Counted from the stretch's first letter, positions 33,807 to 43,519 are shown. The stretch: DNA of 64,000 bases from an uncultured Nitrospira sp. (GCA_902500995.1 CABVSR010000017.1:28450-92449), one strand, 5' to 3'. Translations and numbers: made by a program. Notes: generated from the letters alone by a model not told the origin.

Positions 33807-33926
33807 GGCGACTCAAAATGGTCACTCAGCAAGGCCGCAGAGAGACCAGACGTCGAGGCGTACCCGCTGGGTACGTTGAGACGAATGGACGAACGAGAAC
33901 GCAGCTGATGGCCATTTTCAGTCGCC
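33807..33926 (-). repeat. 120-bp palindromic intergenic element, copy 2
   Basis: Same length and design as the element after pyrG. Ends are GGCGACTCAAAATGG (33807-33821) and CCATTTTCAGTCGCC (33912-33926), a 15-bp inverted repeat with one mismatch; the centre is a perfect hairpin CGTACCC-GCT-GGGTACG at 33859-33875. Read in the purH direction it aligns with copy 1 without net gaps and shares GCGTTCTCG and CTGCGGCCTTGCTGA. It lies 2 nt after the purH stop. Confidence 0.85.
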
Positions 33927-33928
33927 GA

Positions 33929-35482
33929 TCAGTGGCGGAAGTGTCGCATCCCCGTGAGAATCATCGCCATCCCATGTTCATCCACAGCCTTGGTCACTTC
34001 GGGGTCGCGGATGGATCCACCAGGCTGAATGACACAGGTAATGCCCGCCTCTGCCGCCGCATCGATGCCGTCGCGGAACGGAAAGAACGCGTCGGACGCC
34101 ATCACGCAGCCCTTCACGGACGATTGAGCCTTCATGGCGGCCAGTTTCACCGAATCCACGCGGCTCATTTGGCCCGCCCCAATGCCCACGATCTCACCCG
34201 GCCGGCCGTAAATGATGGCATTCGACTTCACATGCTTACAGACCATCCAGGCAAAGGCGCAGGCGGCATATTCTTGCTCGGTCGGCTTGCGCGAGGTCGG
34301 CACCGCCAGGGACTTGATGTCCTTGATGACGCCCAAATCACGGTCTTGCACGATCAGTCCACCGACCAGCTTTTTGAGATCATACCCTTCGGCCGTCGCT
34401 TTGCTGAGCGGGCCGACATCCAGCAGCCGGAGGTCCTTCTTCCGCTTGAGTTCGGCCAAGGCTTCCTCGGTAAATGCCGGCGCGATGACCACTTCCACGA
34501 AGGTCGAGGTGATTTCTTTCGCCGCGGCCAGATCCACCGGGCGGTTGAACGCAAGGACACCGCCGAATGCCGACACGGGATCGGTTGCGCGCGCTTTGAC
34601 ATAGGCCTCGACCGGCGTGGCGCCGAGCGCGCAGCCGCAGGGATTGTTGTGCTTGATGATCGCCACGGCCGTCTCGTCGAATTCCTTCACGAGCTCGAGC
34701 GCCGAATTGGCATCCAGGAAATTATTGTAGGACATGGCTTTGCCATGCAGGATCTTGCCGCGCGACACCGCCGGCTCCTTGGCGTGCAATTCACGGTAGA
34801 AGGCGCCCTGCTGGTGCGGATTCTCTCCGTAGCGCAGCGTCTCCACCCGCTCGAACTGCAACGAGAGCATGGCGGGAAACTTCACCTCACTCCCCTGCAC
34901 CTGCTTTTCGAGGTACCCGGCGATCAAACTGTCATACCGCGCCGTGTGTTGAAATACCTTCATCGCCAGTTCGCGCCGTAGAGCCGGCGTGACGGATCCG
35001 GCCTTCACCGCGTCCAGCACACGGGCATAGTCCACCGGATCGACCACGACGAGCACATCCTCGTGGTTCTTCGCGGCGGAGCGCAACATCGACGGCCCGC
35101 CGATATCGATGTTCTCGATGGCCTCTTCAAATGGGCAATGAGGTTTGGCGATGGTCGCTTCGAAGGGGTACAGATTCACCACGACCACGTCGATGTTGCC
35201 GATGCCGTGTTGCTGCATCTGCTTGACGTGATCGGGCACACCCCGGCGCCCCAATAACCCGCCGTGAATTTTCGGGTGCAAGGTCTTCACGCGACCGTCA
35301 AGAATCTCCGGCGATCCCGTGTAGGCAGCCACATCCGTCACCGCCAGGCCCGCGTCACGCAAGGCCTTGGCCGTACCGCCGGTGGATAATATTTCCGCGC
35401 CGAGGGCCGCCAATCCCTTGGCCATCTCGACAACTCCGGTCTTGTCAGAAACACTGATCAGTGCCCGCGCAATGCTGGCCAT
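33929..35482 (-). CDS. purH: Bifunctional AICAR transformylase/IMP cyclohydrolase
   Basis: Last two steps of IMP synthesis. The 517-residue protein has an N-terminal MGS-like cyclohydrolase domain ([38 protein letters not shown]) and the AICARFT domain with the conserved [15 protein letters not shown] and [12 protein letters not shown] motifs. ATG 35482 is preferred over 35497 because AAGGAG lies 6 nt before it. Transcribed toward purD. Confidence 0.97.
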   Translation of the reverse strand: MASIARALISVSDKTGVVEMAKGLAALGAEILSTGGTAKALRDAGLAVTDVAAYTGSPEILDGRVKTLHPKIHGGLLGRRGVPDHVKQMQQHGIGNIDVVVVNLYPFEATIAKPHCPFEEAIENIDIGGPSMLRSAAKNHEDVLVVVDPVDYARVLDAVKAGSVTPALRRELAMKVFQHTARYDSLIAGYLEKQVQGSEVKFPAMLSLQFERVETLRYGENPHQQGAFYRELHAKEPAVSRGKILHGKAMSYNNFLDANSALELVKEFDETAVAIIKHNNPCGCALGATPVEAYVKARATDPVSAFGGVLAFNRPVDLAAAKEITSTFVEVVIAPAFTEEALAELKRKKDLRLLDVGPLSKATAEGYDLKKLVGGLIVQDRDLGVIKDIKSLAVPTSRKPTEQEYAACAFAWMVCKHVKSNAIIYGRPGEIVGIGAGQMSRVDSVKLAAMKAQSSVKGCVMASDAFFPFRDGIDAAAEAGITCVIQPGGSIRDPEVTKAVDEHGMAMILTGMRHFRH

Positions 35483-35828
35483 GATGAACTCCTTCAACTA
35501 TGGATATCGTGTGGGTGGGATCACATTGGACGAAAAAACGCCGTGACAATAGCAGAAGCCTCGGCGCCACTGCAAGCCGAGCGAGCGTAGCCATGCATCG
35601 CCGCGGGTGCGGTTCGGGACCTGGTAGGTACATGACAAGCGGCACGGTGACGGCGAATCGAGGCTAGCATGCGCTCAGGCGATGTGATACCCTTCGCAAT
35701 TCATAAGTGGCCGCATGGCGCGGCGCGCTGAGGAAATGAAGTAACACTCGAAGTCTTGGAATCACACCGATCCTGCGGCGTACGACGCCGCAGCGAGGCC
35801 TTGTCCCCGGGGCCATAAGGGCTGGCGC
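35483..35828. other. 346-bp gap between divergent purH and OmpA-like genes
   Basis: Holds the weak purH promoter and a perfect 9-bp stem-loop (CTGCGGCGT-ACG-ACGCCGCAG) at about 35773-35793, followed by a GGCC-TTGTCCCC-GGGGCC sequence just before the OmpA-like start. No gene, tRNA or clear forward promoter was found. Confidence 0.5.
35520..35549 (-). promoter_or_regulatory. Candidate purH promoter
   Basis: On the minus strand TTGTCA (35549-35544), 18-bp spacer and TGTGAT (35525-35520). The -35 matches 5 of 6, the -10 only 4 of 6. The leader before ATG 35482 would be about 30 nt. Modest evidence. Confidence 0.35.
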
Positions 35829-36740
35829 ATGTCGCGCGGAATTATTTTCGGCGTTGGGCTGTTCGCTCTCACACTGTTAGCGCTCATCTGTATCCCCCGG
35901 CACTTGCCCGTGACCACGTCAGCAACCGGTCACCCCGCGCTTACGGCGCAGATCGACAACGGGCACCTGACGCTGTCCGGCGCGATGGGCAGCGAAGACG
36001 CGAAACTTGCGACGGTCGCGCGCGCGCAGGAACTCGCCAAACACTTCAAGCTGCGTGTCACCGACAACCTCGTCGTGCTGGAAGACGGCGGAGCCGCCGC
36101 GTGGGAAACCGCGGTGCCGGCGCTGCTGACGCAGGTGGCGGCCCTCCATCAGCATCAGGCCAGCCTGTCGGTGTCCGGCCAGACGGCGACGATCAAGGGC
36201 GCCGTCTCCAACGGGGAAGCTAAAACCAAACTCGTGCATGAGATGACCTCGCTGCTCGGCAGCTCGATGCATGTGCAGGAGCAGCTCACCGTCGTCTCGG
36301 CAGGCCACGCCTCCCCGCCATCCACGCCGGCGCCGGCGCTCCCTTCCACACCTGCGGCTGCGCATGCTTCCCGCGCCCAGGTGCAGGCAGGGCTGGATGA
36401 GCTCCTGCGCGGAGAACAGATCGCCTTTGAAAGCAACAGCGCCGTGATGACGCCCAAGGGACGAGCGGTCGTCGACAAAGTCATACCCGCGCTCAAGCGC
36501 TCGCCTGAGGCCGTCATCGAAATCGGCGGCCATACTGATGCCTATGGCGATCCGGACTACAACCTCCAGCTGAGCCGGACGCGTGCCGAATCGGTTCGAC
36601 AATATCTGACTGAACATGGAGTGACCAATCGCGTGACCGCCGTCGGGTATGGGGCATCCCGTCCCTTGAGCCAAGAGCGGACGCGCGCCGCGTCGAAAAA
36701 GAATCGGCGGATCGAATTTCGTGTGAAAGAGGAACGGTGA
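35829..36740 (+). CDS. OmpA-family protein with BON-like repeats
   Basis: A 303-residue protein anchored by one N-terminal transmembrane helix (about 5-22). Two repeats of about 70 residues (LTAQIDNGHLTLSGAMGS and ASLSVSGQTATIKGAVSN) look like BON domains, as in mycobacterial ArfA/OmpATb. A Pro/Ala linker precedes a C-terminal OmpA peptidoglycan-binding domain (IEIGGHTDAYGD, LSRTRAESVRQYL, VGYGASRPL, KNRRIEF). It ends 4 nt before the next gene. Probable role: linking membrane and peptidoglycan. Confidence 0.85.
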   Translation: MSRGIIFGVGLFALTLLALICIPRHLPVTTSATGHPALTAQIDNGHLTLSGAMGSEDAKLATVARAQELAKHFKLRVTDNLVVLEDGGAAAWETAVPALLTQVAALHQHQASLSVSGQTATIKGAVSNGEAKTKLVHEMTSLLGSSMHVQEQLTVVSAGHASPPSTPAPALPSTPAAAHASRAQVQAGLDELLRGEQIAFESNSAVMTPKGRAVVDKVIPALKRSPEAVIEIGGHTDAYGDPDYNLQLSRTRAESVRQYLTEHGVTNRVTAVGYGASRPLSQERTRAASKKNRRIEFRVKEER

Positions 36741-36744
36741 ACGT

Positions 36745-37995
36745 ATGGGAGCCTTGATTCTGCAAATGATCGGATGCTTGCTGGTGGCGGCGACCATCGG
36801 GCTCATGATGGGGTGGCTGCTGCGCAGTTTTGCCACGTCGGAAAAGCGCCAACAGTTGTCCGAAATCGCCAGCCGGCTGCGCGGCCGCGAGCATGAATTG
36901 GACACCCTCAACCACGAATTGAAAGTGCGCACCTCCGCCGTCCAGATGCTGGAAGGGAAAATGATCACGTCCGAAGCGGCGCTCAAAGACCTGACCGCCG
37001 ATCTGGCGGTCAAGGTCGAACAACTCGCAACCCTGCAGACCGAAGTCCGCGAGAAAGGCGTGCACCTCCACGCAGCCGAGCGCGAACGGGATACCCTCAG
37101 GCGGGAACTCGAGGACGCCGAACACAAGTTCCAGGCGCAACAGGCGGGGTTCGCCGACATGCAGACGCAAATGGAACAGGCCGAAGACCTGCTGGTCAGC
37201 CGGGATCAGGAGATCGCCACGCTCAAGACCTGGGTGGAGCAACTGGCGCCGAAAGACGCCGAGATCGCCCGCTTGCGGGCGCGCACCGAAGAGTTGGAGC
37301 CGTTCCAGGAACGAACCAGGCGATTGGAGCGGGAGCTTGAACAGGAGAAAGCGCGCGCGTCCGCCGCGATCCAAGGAAAGGATCAGGAACTCGCCCGGCA
37401 TCGGTCACACATCGGTGAGATGGAATCGGAAGTCTCGCGCCTGAGAACACAGACCCAAGAAGACCTCACACGCTTCACCGAAACGCTCCAGCAGCGGGAT
37501 CAGGACATTCAACGTCTCCGCGCTACGGTGGAAGAATTGGAAGTGTTCCGGGGCGAGGTCGAGAAAAAAGAGCTTCAACTGCGCGAAGCGGAAGAGCGCC
37601 GCGTGATGGACGTCAGTGAACGGGAAGAAGAAATCGGCGCGCTGCGCAAGCGGCTGGTCGAATACCGGGTCGCCCAGCGGCACCAGGTACAGGCGAAATC
37701 CAGCGGCGCTGCCGAAGCGGGATCGCACAGCGCTTCCTCTCCTGCGCGAGGCGCCGGCAAATCACGTCCCGCCCAGAAAGACGACCTCAAGCAGATTCAC
37801 GGCATCGGACCCGTGATGGAACGCGTGTTGAATCGCATGGGCATGTTTACCTTTCGGCAGATCGCCGAATGGAAGGAGCAAGACGTCGAACACATGGCGT
37901 CGGAACTCAACACCTTCCCGGATCGCATCCGCCACGACAATTGGATCGCCGGCGCCAAGGAACAACATTTCCTGAAATACGGCGAGGAGCTGTAG
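36745..37995 (+). CDS. Membrane-anchored coiled-coil protein with C-terminal helix-hairpin-helix domain
   Basis: 416 residues: one N-terminal transmembrane helix (about 5-25), a very long coiled coil (about 30-310, rich in Glu, Arg, Leu), a short Ser/Ala linker, then a C-terminal domain from about 345 with DLKQIHGIGPVMERVLNRMG, the HhH motif found at the ends of many membrane or ribosomal-like proteins, ending in DRIRHDNWIAGAKEQH. It follows the OmpA-like gene after 4 nt, so they likely form a complex or operon. Function unknown. Confidence 0.78.
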   Translation: MGALILQMIGCLLVAATIGLMMGWLLRSFATSEKRQQLSEIASRLRGREHELDTLNHELKVRTSAVQMLEGKMITSEAALKDLTADLAVKVEQLATLQTEVREKGVHLHAAERERDTLRRELEDAEHKFQAQQAGFADMQTQMEQAEDLLVSRDQEIATLKTWVEQLAPKDAEIARLRARTEELEPFQERTRRLERELEQEKARASAAIQGKDQELARHRSHIGEMESEVSRLRTQTQEDLTRFTETLQQRDQDIQRLRATVEELEVFRGEVEKKELQLREAEERRVMDVSEREEEIGALRKRLVEYRVAQRHQVQAKSSGAAEAGSHSASSPARGAGKSRPAQKDDLKQIHGIGPVMERVLNRMGMFTFRQIAEWKEQDVEHMASELNTFPDRIRHDNWIAGAKEQHFLKYGEEL

Positions 37996-38083
37996 ACATC
38001 CCCATCAGGCCTCATCGGCCCCTTCCTCGCCCCACTCCACGACCCCTATCTCGCACGCTGCGTCGACCGTTCGAGTGATCGTC

Positions 38084-38869
38084 ATGCTGACCTCCACCTT
38101 CTGCCTGCTGCCCGGTGTCGGCCTGCCTTTGGAACGGCGGTTCTGGGGCCAAGGCATTTCCACCTGGGATCGTTTTCTGGCGACCGGCGAGATCCGCGGC
38201 CTCAGTGCCGCGCGCAAAGCCTTGTTCGACGACCGGATCAGGGAAGCTCGGGAGCGGTTTGCGCGGCAGGACAGCCGATATTTTGCGAACGCGCTGGCCG
38301 CTCGTCACCAGTGGCGCCTCTATGAATGGCTCCGGGACCGCGCGCTGTACCTGGATATCGAAACCGACTCGTTCGGGCAAATCACCGTGGTGGGCTTGTA
38401 TGGCCGGGGACAGTATAGGGCACTCGTGCGGAATGAATCGCTGAGTCTCCTGCGCCTGCAAGAAGCACTGTCACCCTACGATCTCCTGGTCACATTTTGC
38501 GGTTCGACGTTCGATCTCCCCATGTTGCGGGCACACTTTCCGGACCTGGCACTGGACCAGCCGCACATCGATCTCTGCGGCGCCGGCCGGCAACTGGGAT
38601 ATCGAGGCGGGCTCAAAGCCATTGAACGCCGGCTGGGCATCAGCCGCCTACCTGCGCTCCAAGGGTTTTCGGGAGAGGATGCCGTTCGCCAGTGGAACCG
38701 GTGGCGGCATCAGCGAGATGAGGAGGCTCGTAGCCTATTGCTCGCGTACAACGAAGCCGATTGCGTGAACCTCCAGCCCCTCGCGGATGCGTTTTATTGC
38801 CAGCTGGTTCTGGCCTCGGGGCTCGAGCAGGTTCGACCTGAACGAGAGCGAGATCCAGCGCGCCTTTAG
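38084..38869 (+). CDS. RNase H-fold exonuclease-like protein (YprB-like)
   Basis: A 261-residue protein whose core resembles the YprB/RNase_H_2 DEDD exonuclease domain: YLDIETDSFG (first two acidic ligands), TFCGSTFDLPMLRAHFP, and the late YNEADCVNLQPLADAF with its Asp. The N terminus carries GLPLERRFWGQGISTWDRFL, typical of this family. ATG 38084 is chosen over GTG 38075. Acidic metal ligands look intact, so a 3'-5' nuclease activity is plausible. It follows the coiled-coil gene after about 90 nt. Confidence 0.8.
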   Translation: MLTSTFCLLPGVGLPLERRFWGQGISTWDRFLATGEIRGLSAARKALFDDRIREARERFARQDSRYFANALAARHQWRLYEWLRDRALYLDIETDSFGQITVVGLYGRGQYRALVRNESLSLLRLQEALSPYDLLVTFCGSTFDLPMLRAHFPDLALDQPHIDLCGAGRQLGYRGGLKAIERRLGISRLPALQGFSGEDAVRQWNRWRHQRDEEARSLLLAYNEADCVNLQPLADAFYCQLVLASGLEQVRPERERDPARL

Positions 38870-38915
38870 GATCAGATTCCCGGTGGACTTGTGACGGATG
38901 AGACGCCTGTCCTCT

Positions 38916-40103
38916 TCACTCATCCAGACTCGGCCGCAGCAGATACGGACCATAGACCAGGGCGAAGAGGAGATAGGCGCCGCTCCAACAAGCCGCGGCT
39001 GAGCTCAGCACAAGCGTCGTCGGCAGGCCGGTGGTGGTCCCCATCACCCGGAGAATCGCCCCGCAGGTGACGAGCGCATACATGGCGACCGTCGCAGAGT
39101 CGGCATGCCGTGCGCGTCCTGTGTGCCCGAGGCTCGCGCGAGTCATAATCCCCAGCGTCATCACGCCCACCGCCCCGGTCGTCAGGGCATGTACGGCATC
39201 TTCCTGCGCCAGGCCGGCGCTCAGCGTGGCGCCACCGATGAGGATCATCGCCAGGGCGACCCACGCATAACCCCAGTGCAGCACGAACACCAGCGGCTCC
39301 CGCCATGTCAACCAGCCGTACCATCGCGCCAACCTGGCCAGATTCACAACTCCGGCCACAAGGAGCAACCACCCAGCCATGGCCTCTCGGGAGAACATCG
39401 CCCAAATCGCCGACCCGAACGCGACAAGCCCGATCGCCAGCATGTCGAGCCGCGAGAATCGCGCCGGTTTCTCCGGCCTGCGCGCCTGAACCAGAAACTC
39501 GCGAGTGAAATTCGGCGTCACGCGACCACCGATGAAGGCCAGCAACGTCATGTCCAATCCCAGCGCCAAACGCTCGGGCAGATCCGTCGCGCGGCCGGTG
39601 AGAGTAAAAAAATGAAAGAGCAGGTTCGCGACCGCATAGAGCGTGAGCAAGACCCCAATCGGCGCATGGCTCCAACTTTTCCCCCCGCCGATTTCCCGCC
39701 AGAGCAGTCCTGCCAACATCACAAGATACGCGGCATCGATGCAGGCGGCCAGGACCGGCGGGAGCCAAGGCCACGCGAGAACGAGTCGCCCGGCAAGCCA
39801 CAGCGCGAACAGTCCCATCAGCAGGCGTCCCTTAATGGCCGGGCGGTCCGTCCAGTTGGGCACGGCCGTCAGCACAAACCCGGTGATCACCGCAGGGAGA
39901 AATCCGAACAACATTTCGTGCACATGCCATTCGCGAGGTGCAGCCAAGCCGGTCGCACCGAGTCCGGCCGCCAGCATGACGATCCAGGCCGGCACAGCCA
40001 AGCCCGCAAACCATGCAGCGCCGAGAAAAAACGGCCGGAACCCATAGGAAAACAACGCCGGTTCCGACCCGGCTCCTCGAGGTTCGATTGCGCCAGGCTT
40101 CAC
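38916..40103 (-). CDS. nnrS: NnrS family membrane protein
   Basis: Haem- and copper-containing membrane protein family associated with nitric-oxide stress and denitrification. The 395-residue protein has about twelve transmembrane helices and the family signatures SYGFRPFFLGAAWFA, REWHVHEMLFGFLPAVITGF, VPNWTDRPAIKG, GGRVTPNFTREF, and TRASLGHTGR. It lies 82 nt downstream of the 1031-residue membrane protein on the same strand. NO-related context would fit a nitrogen-cycling organism. Confidence 0.9.
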   Translation of the reverse strand: MKPGAIEPRGAGSEPALFSYGFRPFFLGAAWFAGLAVPAWIVMLAAGLGATGLAAPREWHVHEMLFGFLPAVITGFVLTAVPNWTDRPAIKGRLLMGLFALWLAGRLVLAWPWLPPVLAACIDAAYLVMLAGLLWREIGGGKSWSHAPIGVLLTLYAVANLLFHFFTLTGRATDLPERLALGLDMTLLAFIGGRVTPNFTREFLVQARRPEKPARFSRLDMLAIGLVAFGSAIWAMFSREAMAGWLLLVAGVVNLARLARWYGWLTWREPLVFVLHWGYAWVALAMILIGGATLSAGLAQEDAVHALTTGAVGVMTLGIMTRASLGHTGRARHADSATVAMYALVTCGAILRVMGTTTGLPTTLVLSSAAACWSGAYLLFALVYGPYLLRPSLDE

Positions 40104-40185
40104 CGCGTCCCTCCGCCAGGTTTCCCCGTCCTCACAACAGGCACGTGCACCGCTCGCTCCTTCCGTTGAGGATCAATCCGCTTGC

Positions 40186-43100
40186 TCAAAAAAACGTGGC
40201 CAAATATTCCAGCAGGAACACCAGGCCGGTGCCCCCCGTCGGTAAGGCAATCGCGCCAAACAACGGATGCTGGGTGAATGGCAGAAAGGCGCCTTCCTGA
40301 ATCTGTTCGATCCGCTCGACCATGCGCTCGATGTGCCGCCGTTGGACCTGTTTGATGGCGGGTTCATCAGACAGGTCCTTGAGCCGGCGCTTCAACTGCC
40401 GGACCGCTTCCCGTTTCGCCTCCTCGGCCGATCGGCGCAGGAGGACGCCGTTGCCGAAGGCATAGACGGCATTGAGGGCAAAGATGACCACCAGGCCCGC
40501 CGGAAAATCCCAGCGATCGAAGTAACTGTGCCGCGCCACCGCCATCAGAAAGACCATCACAAAGGGATAGTAAATCATGGCGCTGATGACGGCCGTCCGT
40601 CTGGCGATGAATTGAATGCCCAGCCATTCGCGCACATAGGCTTGATCCACTTCCCATTTCGCCGCTTCCTGCGCGAGCAGCCGGCGCGGCCACTCAATTG
40701 TGGTGCCGATCATGATGGTAATCAGGCGGCGGCAGAGCCTGGTCGCATCGACCACGTAAAACATCAGCAGCGTCATGGCAACGACACTGCATCCCAGGAT
40801 GATGTGGTTGAGCGCAAAACAGGCCTTGCCCCGGCAGGGCGTGACGGGAAAGTCGGAGAGCAGCATCAGCACAATGCCGAGTAGTACATACAGCATCACC
40901 TGCGGCACCACCCGCTGGGCCCGCTCTGGCCATTGCCCGAGCCAACGATACTGGCGCCAGAGTTGCCGCGCCTCGGCATGACCGGAGGGGGGCGGGAGCC
41001 AGTCATGGATACCGATCAAGGAACGGAACCGGAGGGGAGCAGGCGTGGTGGGTCGCAGAAGACGAAATCTCCGGATGAGCGCCACGTCGCTTTCCCACAA
41101 TCGCCACCACGAATGGGCGAAGAAGATCACGCCGAGCACAAACGCGAACAGGCGCAGACTCGCTGTGGGCCAGACGCTGATCCCATCGGTGAAGCTCAAC
41201 GGTTCTCCACCGGTTCCATCCAGTCTGGTGCCGGACACAAAGGCCACCCCGATCACGCCTGACAGGGACAGCAAAGCCAGGAGCCCTGCCAGCGTCCGCC
41301 CCCGGCACAAGGACCAGAGTTCGCTGTTGATCAGCATCGCACAGAAGAACATCAGGACGGCGGCGGAAAGAAGGAGGCCGATCGTGCGCATCGACGGCAG
41401 AGTTAATGCGCCGGTCGCCGGATCCACGTCGGCACGCGGCAAATGGATACTCGGGGGCGCGGAGGCCGCACGCACCGGGTCCGGACTGAGATCGACCGCC
41501 CCATGCCGGCCCACTTCATAGACACGCGGCATCACGTCGGCGGAAAATATCTCGCCGTTGGACAGCCGGAGGGCGTCCCTACCCGTCACGGCCTCGAGCG
41601 TCCCCACCGCGCGCAGCACTGTATAAAACAGAGCCGTCTGGTAACTGTCGCGGAAGGGCGGAATCGGCGTCTGCAGCCGGGGACCGAGTTCGAGGCCAAA
41701 ATGGGAAGCGATAATCAAGTTCCTCGTCCACGGCAATTGGCTCGAATGAGTCAATCGGGAGTCGAGATCGGTCGTGAAGAACAACGCGTGGGGGAAGTTC
41801 TTTCGCAACGCCTGCAGGATCATGAGTTTGTCGTAGACGTCGCTCCCCAGGACACCGATGGCTTTGAATTCGCCATCGGAAGTGGTCTCCTCCTGCTTCA
41901 ACTGCTCCACCAAGCGACGGAGATAGTCGAGCTGGCTCCGACCGACAGGAACATCCTCGACCACCGGTTCGCCCCCTAACCACTTGTCGCCCGGTTTGCC
42001 CTTAGCGCCGCCCGCATCCTTCCCGTTCTCCTTGGGCGGCAATTCGCCATCAAGGCCGGCCAGATACGAATAGCGGTGCACCCAGTTCGGATACTGCTCC
42101 TCACGAAGCGCATCCATGTGCTGTGCCAACGTCCGAACGGGTGTCTTCTGTGCAGCGGCTTGGGTTTCCTTCGCTGCGGCTTCTTCCGCCAGGCGATTGG
42201 CGACTGCCACAAACGTGCGCGGCAACGATCGCCCGTAGAGTGTGTCCCATTCGGAGATCAGCGCAATGTGAGGAATCTTGGATGAAGCCGCTACGTCGAC
42301 CTTGCGGCGCTTCAATTCGAGCACCAATTCGCTCGCCAATGCGTCATCCGTGCCGATCGTCCGGATCAACCTCAGACCGGCATCCGAGAATCGATCCTCG
42401 ACCGGCTTGGCCGTCGGCCGGAACGTCTCGCCTAAGAGCACCGGGTCAGCCGCCGTGGCCCAGGAGGAGTACCATTCGGCGCCCTTGAACCAAGCCGGAA
42501 CGACCGGCTGAGACGCTGAAGCGGAGGGTTGAACCGGATCGCTGGCCGCGGCGTTCGGCTTGAGTTCCTCCAGCATGGCACTCAGCGAACCGGAGGTGCG
42601 TGGACCCAACACCTGATAGGCGGAAGGCGTCACCTTCAGCTCTCCCCTGAGATACTCGACAAGGGCCGCCAGCTCGTGCAACGGTTTCGGTCCGAGATCC
42701 TGCTCTTTCAACCAGAGAACGAGAATCGGCTGCGCGTCGCGCGTCCCTGCCTGACCGGTTTTCGACAACCGAGGGCCCGGCACGAACCATTCGGCCGGTA
42801 CGATCGGCCGCTGGCCCGTAGTCGATTTCCACTCAAAGTACCGGATGGATTCTCCGGACTCCGGCAGATACCCGGCCGCGCCCAGCGCCGACACCAGCGC
42901 ATACCGGTCGCGTAATCTCGACTCCACGCCGCTGGCATAGGGACTCCCGTCGACAAACACCGGCATCAAGCGGAAGCGAAATGCCCCCTTGGCCGTGTCA
43001 CCTCCATCCACCAGACCCGGCGAGGCATGGTGCCCATGCCCCTCGTCTCCAGTGGCCTTCTCTTTTTGGATATGAGTCGCCACCGCTTCGAAGGGATCTT

Positions 43101-43281
43101 GCCAAAGCCGCGACTGGACGCGATCCCGCACCACCGCGGCGGATTTCTCCGCCTCCTTATCGATCGGCCGCGACGTCTTGATGGGCACCTGATAGATGAT
43201 CAGGCTGCTCACCGCGGCCAGCAACAGCGCCATCAGTCCAGCCAGCGGCAGTTTCGGTTTCTCGTCTTTTGGTTCCGCCAT
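40186..43281 (-). CDS. Large multi-pass membrane protein of unknown function (1031 residues)
   Basis: Not recognised as a named family. One N-terminal helix (about 13-31) is followed by a large extracytoplasmic region (32-630). This contains segments reminiscent of a type I periplasmic-binding fold: HIALISEWDTLYG (338-350), IGVLGSDVYDKLMILQALR (475-493) and FFTTDLDSRLT (501-511) with WTRNLIIASHFG. Then come about eight predicted helices (632-652, 663-683, 706-726, 791-811, 823-845, 893-916, 927-947, 1012-1030) and a charged amphipathic stretch 950-995. Low-complexity linkers lie near 250 and 420. It is upstream of nnrS on the same strand. Confidence 0.7.
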   Translation of the reverse strand: MAEPKDEKPKLPLAGLMALLLAAVSSLIIYQVPIKTSRPIDKEAEKSAAVVRDRVQSRLWQDPFEAVATHIQKEKATGDEGHGHHASPGLVDGGDTAKGAFRFRLMPVFVDGSPYASGVESRLRDRYALVSALGAAGYLPESGESIRYFEWKSTTGQRPIVPAEWFVPGPRLSKTGQAGTRDAQPILVLWLKEQDLGPKPLHELAALVEYLRGELKVTPSAYQVLGPRTSGSLSAMLEELKPNAAASDPVQPSASASQPVVPAWFKGAEWYSSWATAADPVLLGETFRPTAKPVEDRFSDAGLRLIRTIGTDDALASELVLELKRRKVDVAASSKIPHIALISEWDTLYGRSLPRTFVAVANRLAEEAAAKETQAAAQKTPVRTLAQHMDALREEQYPNWVHRYSYLAGLDGELPPKENGKDAGGAKGKPGDKWLGGEPVVEDVPVGRSQLDYLRRLVEQLKQEETTSDGEFKAIGVLGSDVYDKLMILQALRKNFPHALFFTTDLDSRLTHSSQLPWTRNLIIASHFGLELGPRLQTPIPPFRDSYQTALFYTVLRAVGTLEAVTGRDALRLSNGEIFSADVMPRVYEVGRHGAVDLSPDPVRAASAPPSIHLPRADVDPATGALTLPSMRTIGLLLSAAVLMFFCAMLINSELWSLCRGRTLAGLLALLSLSGVIGVAFVSGTRLDGTGGEPLSFTDGISVWPTASLRLFAFVLGVIFFAHSWWRLWESDVALIRRFRLLRPTTPAPLRFRSLIGIHDWLPPPSGHAEARQLWRQYRWLGQWPERAQRVVPQVMLYVLLGIVLMLLSDFPVTPCRGKACFALNHIILGCSVVAMTLLMFYVVDATRLCRRLITIMIGTTIEWPRRLLAQEAAKWEVDQAYVREWLGIQFIARRTAVISAMIYYPFVMVFLMAVARHSYFDRWDFPAGLVVIFALNAVYAFGNGVLLRRSAEEAKREAVRQLKRRLKDLSDEPAIKQVQRRHIERMVERIEQIQEGAFLPFTQHPLFGAIALPTGGTGLVFLLEYLATFF

Positions 43282-43414
43282 TCAAACGACCTGTTGACCA
43301 GACGTCTTGCGTCGAGATTCCGGTCCTCACGCAGGAATCGCCGAACATCGTGATCGACGCAAAAATCAGCGACAGGCTAGTCTCGACAACGAAAACTGTC
43401 AATGGAGAATGGGA

Positions 43415-43513
43415 GAGGAGGCGGCCGGGGGAGGCTCCAATTGCGCGCGTCCAACGAGGGCCTTCTCAGGCTGCGCGTTGCGCGAGCAAGGAGCCTCCCC
43501 TGACCGCCTCCTC
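43415..43513. repeat. 99-bp palindromic element before the dnaE promoter
   Basis: Two 24-bp arms form an inverted repeat: left arm 43415-43438 (GAGGAGGCGG-CCG-GGGGAGGCTCC) and right arm 43490-43513 (GGAGCCTCCCC-TGA-CCGCCTCCTC), differing at about two positions. The 51-bp interior is GC-rich and contains CGAGGGCCTTCTCAGGCTG. It ends 6 nt before the -35 of dnaE. Its sequence is unrelated to the 120-bp elements. Confidence 0.8.
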
Positions 43514-43519
43514 GTCTGT

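Noticed and set aside
34000..34981. Long plus-strand frame opposite purH (395 residues from 33794)
   Set aside because: Antisense shadow; no family similarity, and it runs through the palindromic element.
35773..35793. 9-bp hairpin before the OmpA-like gene as a riboswitch
   Set aside because: Single simple stem-loop without any aptamer-like conserved core; noted only in the gap description.
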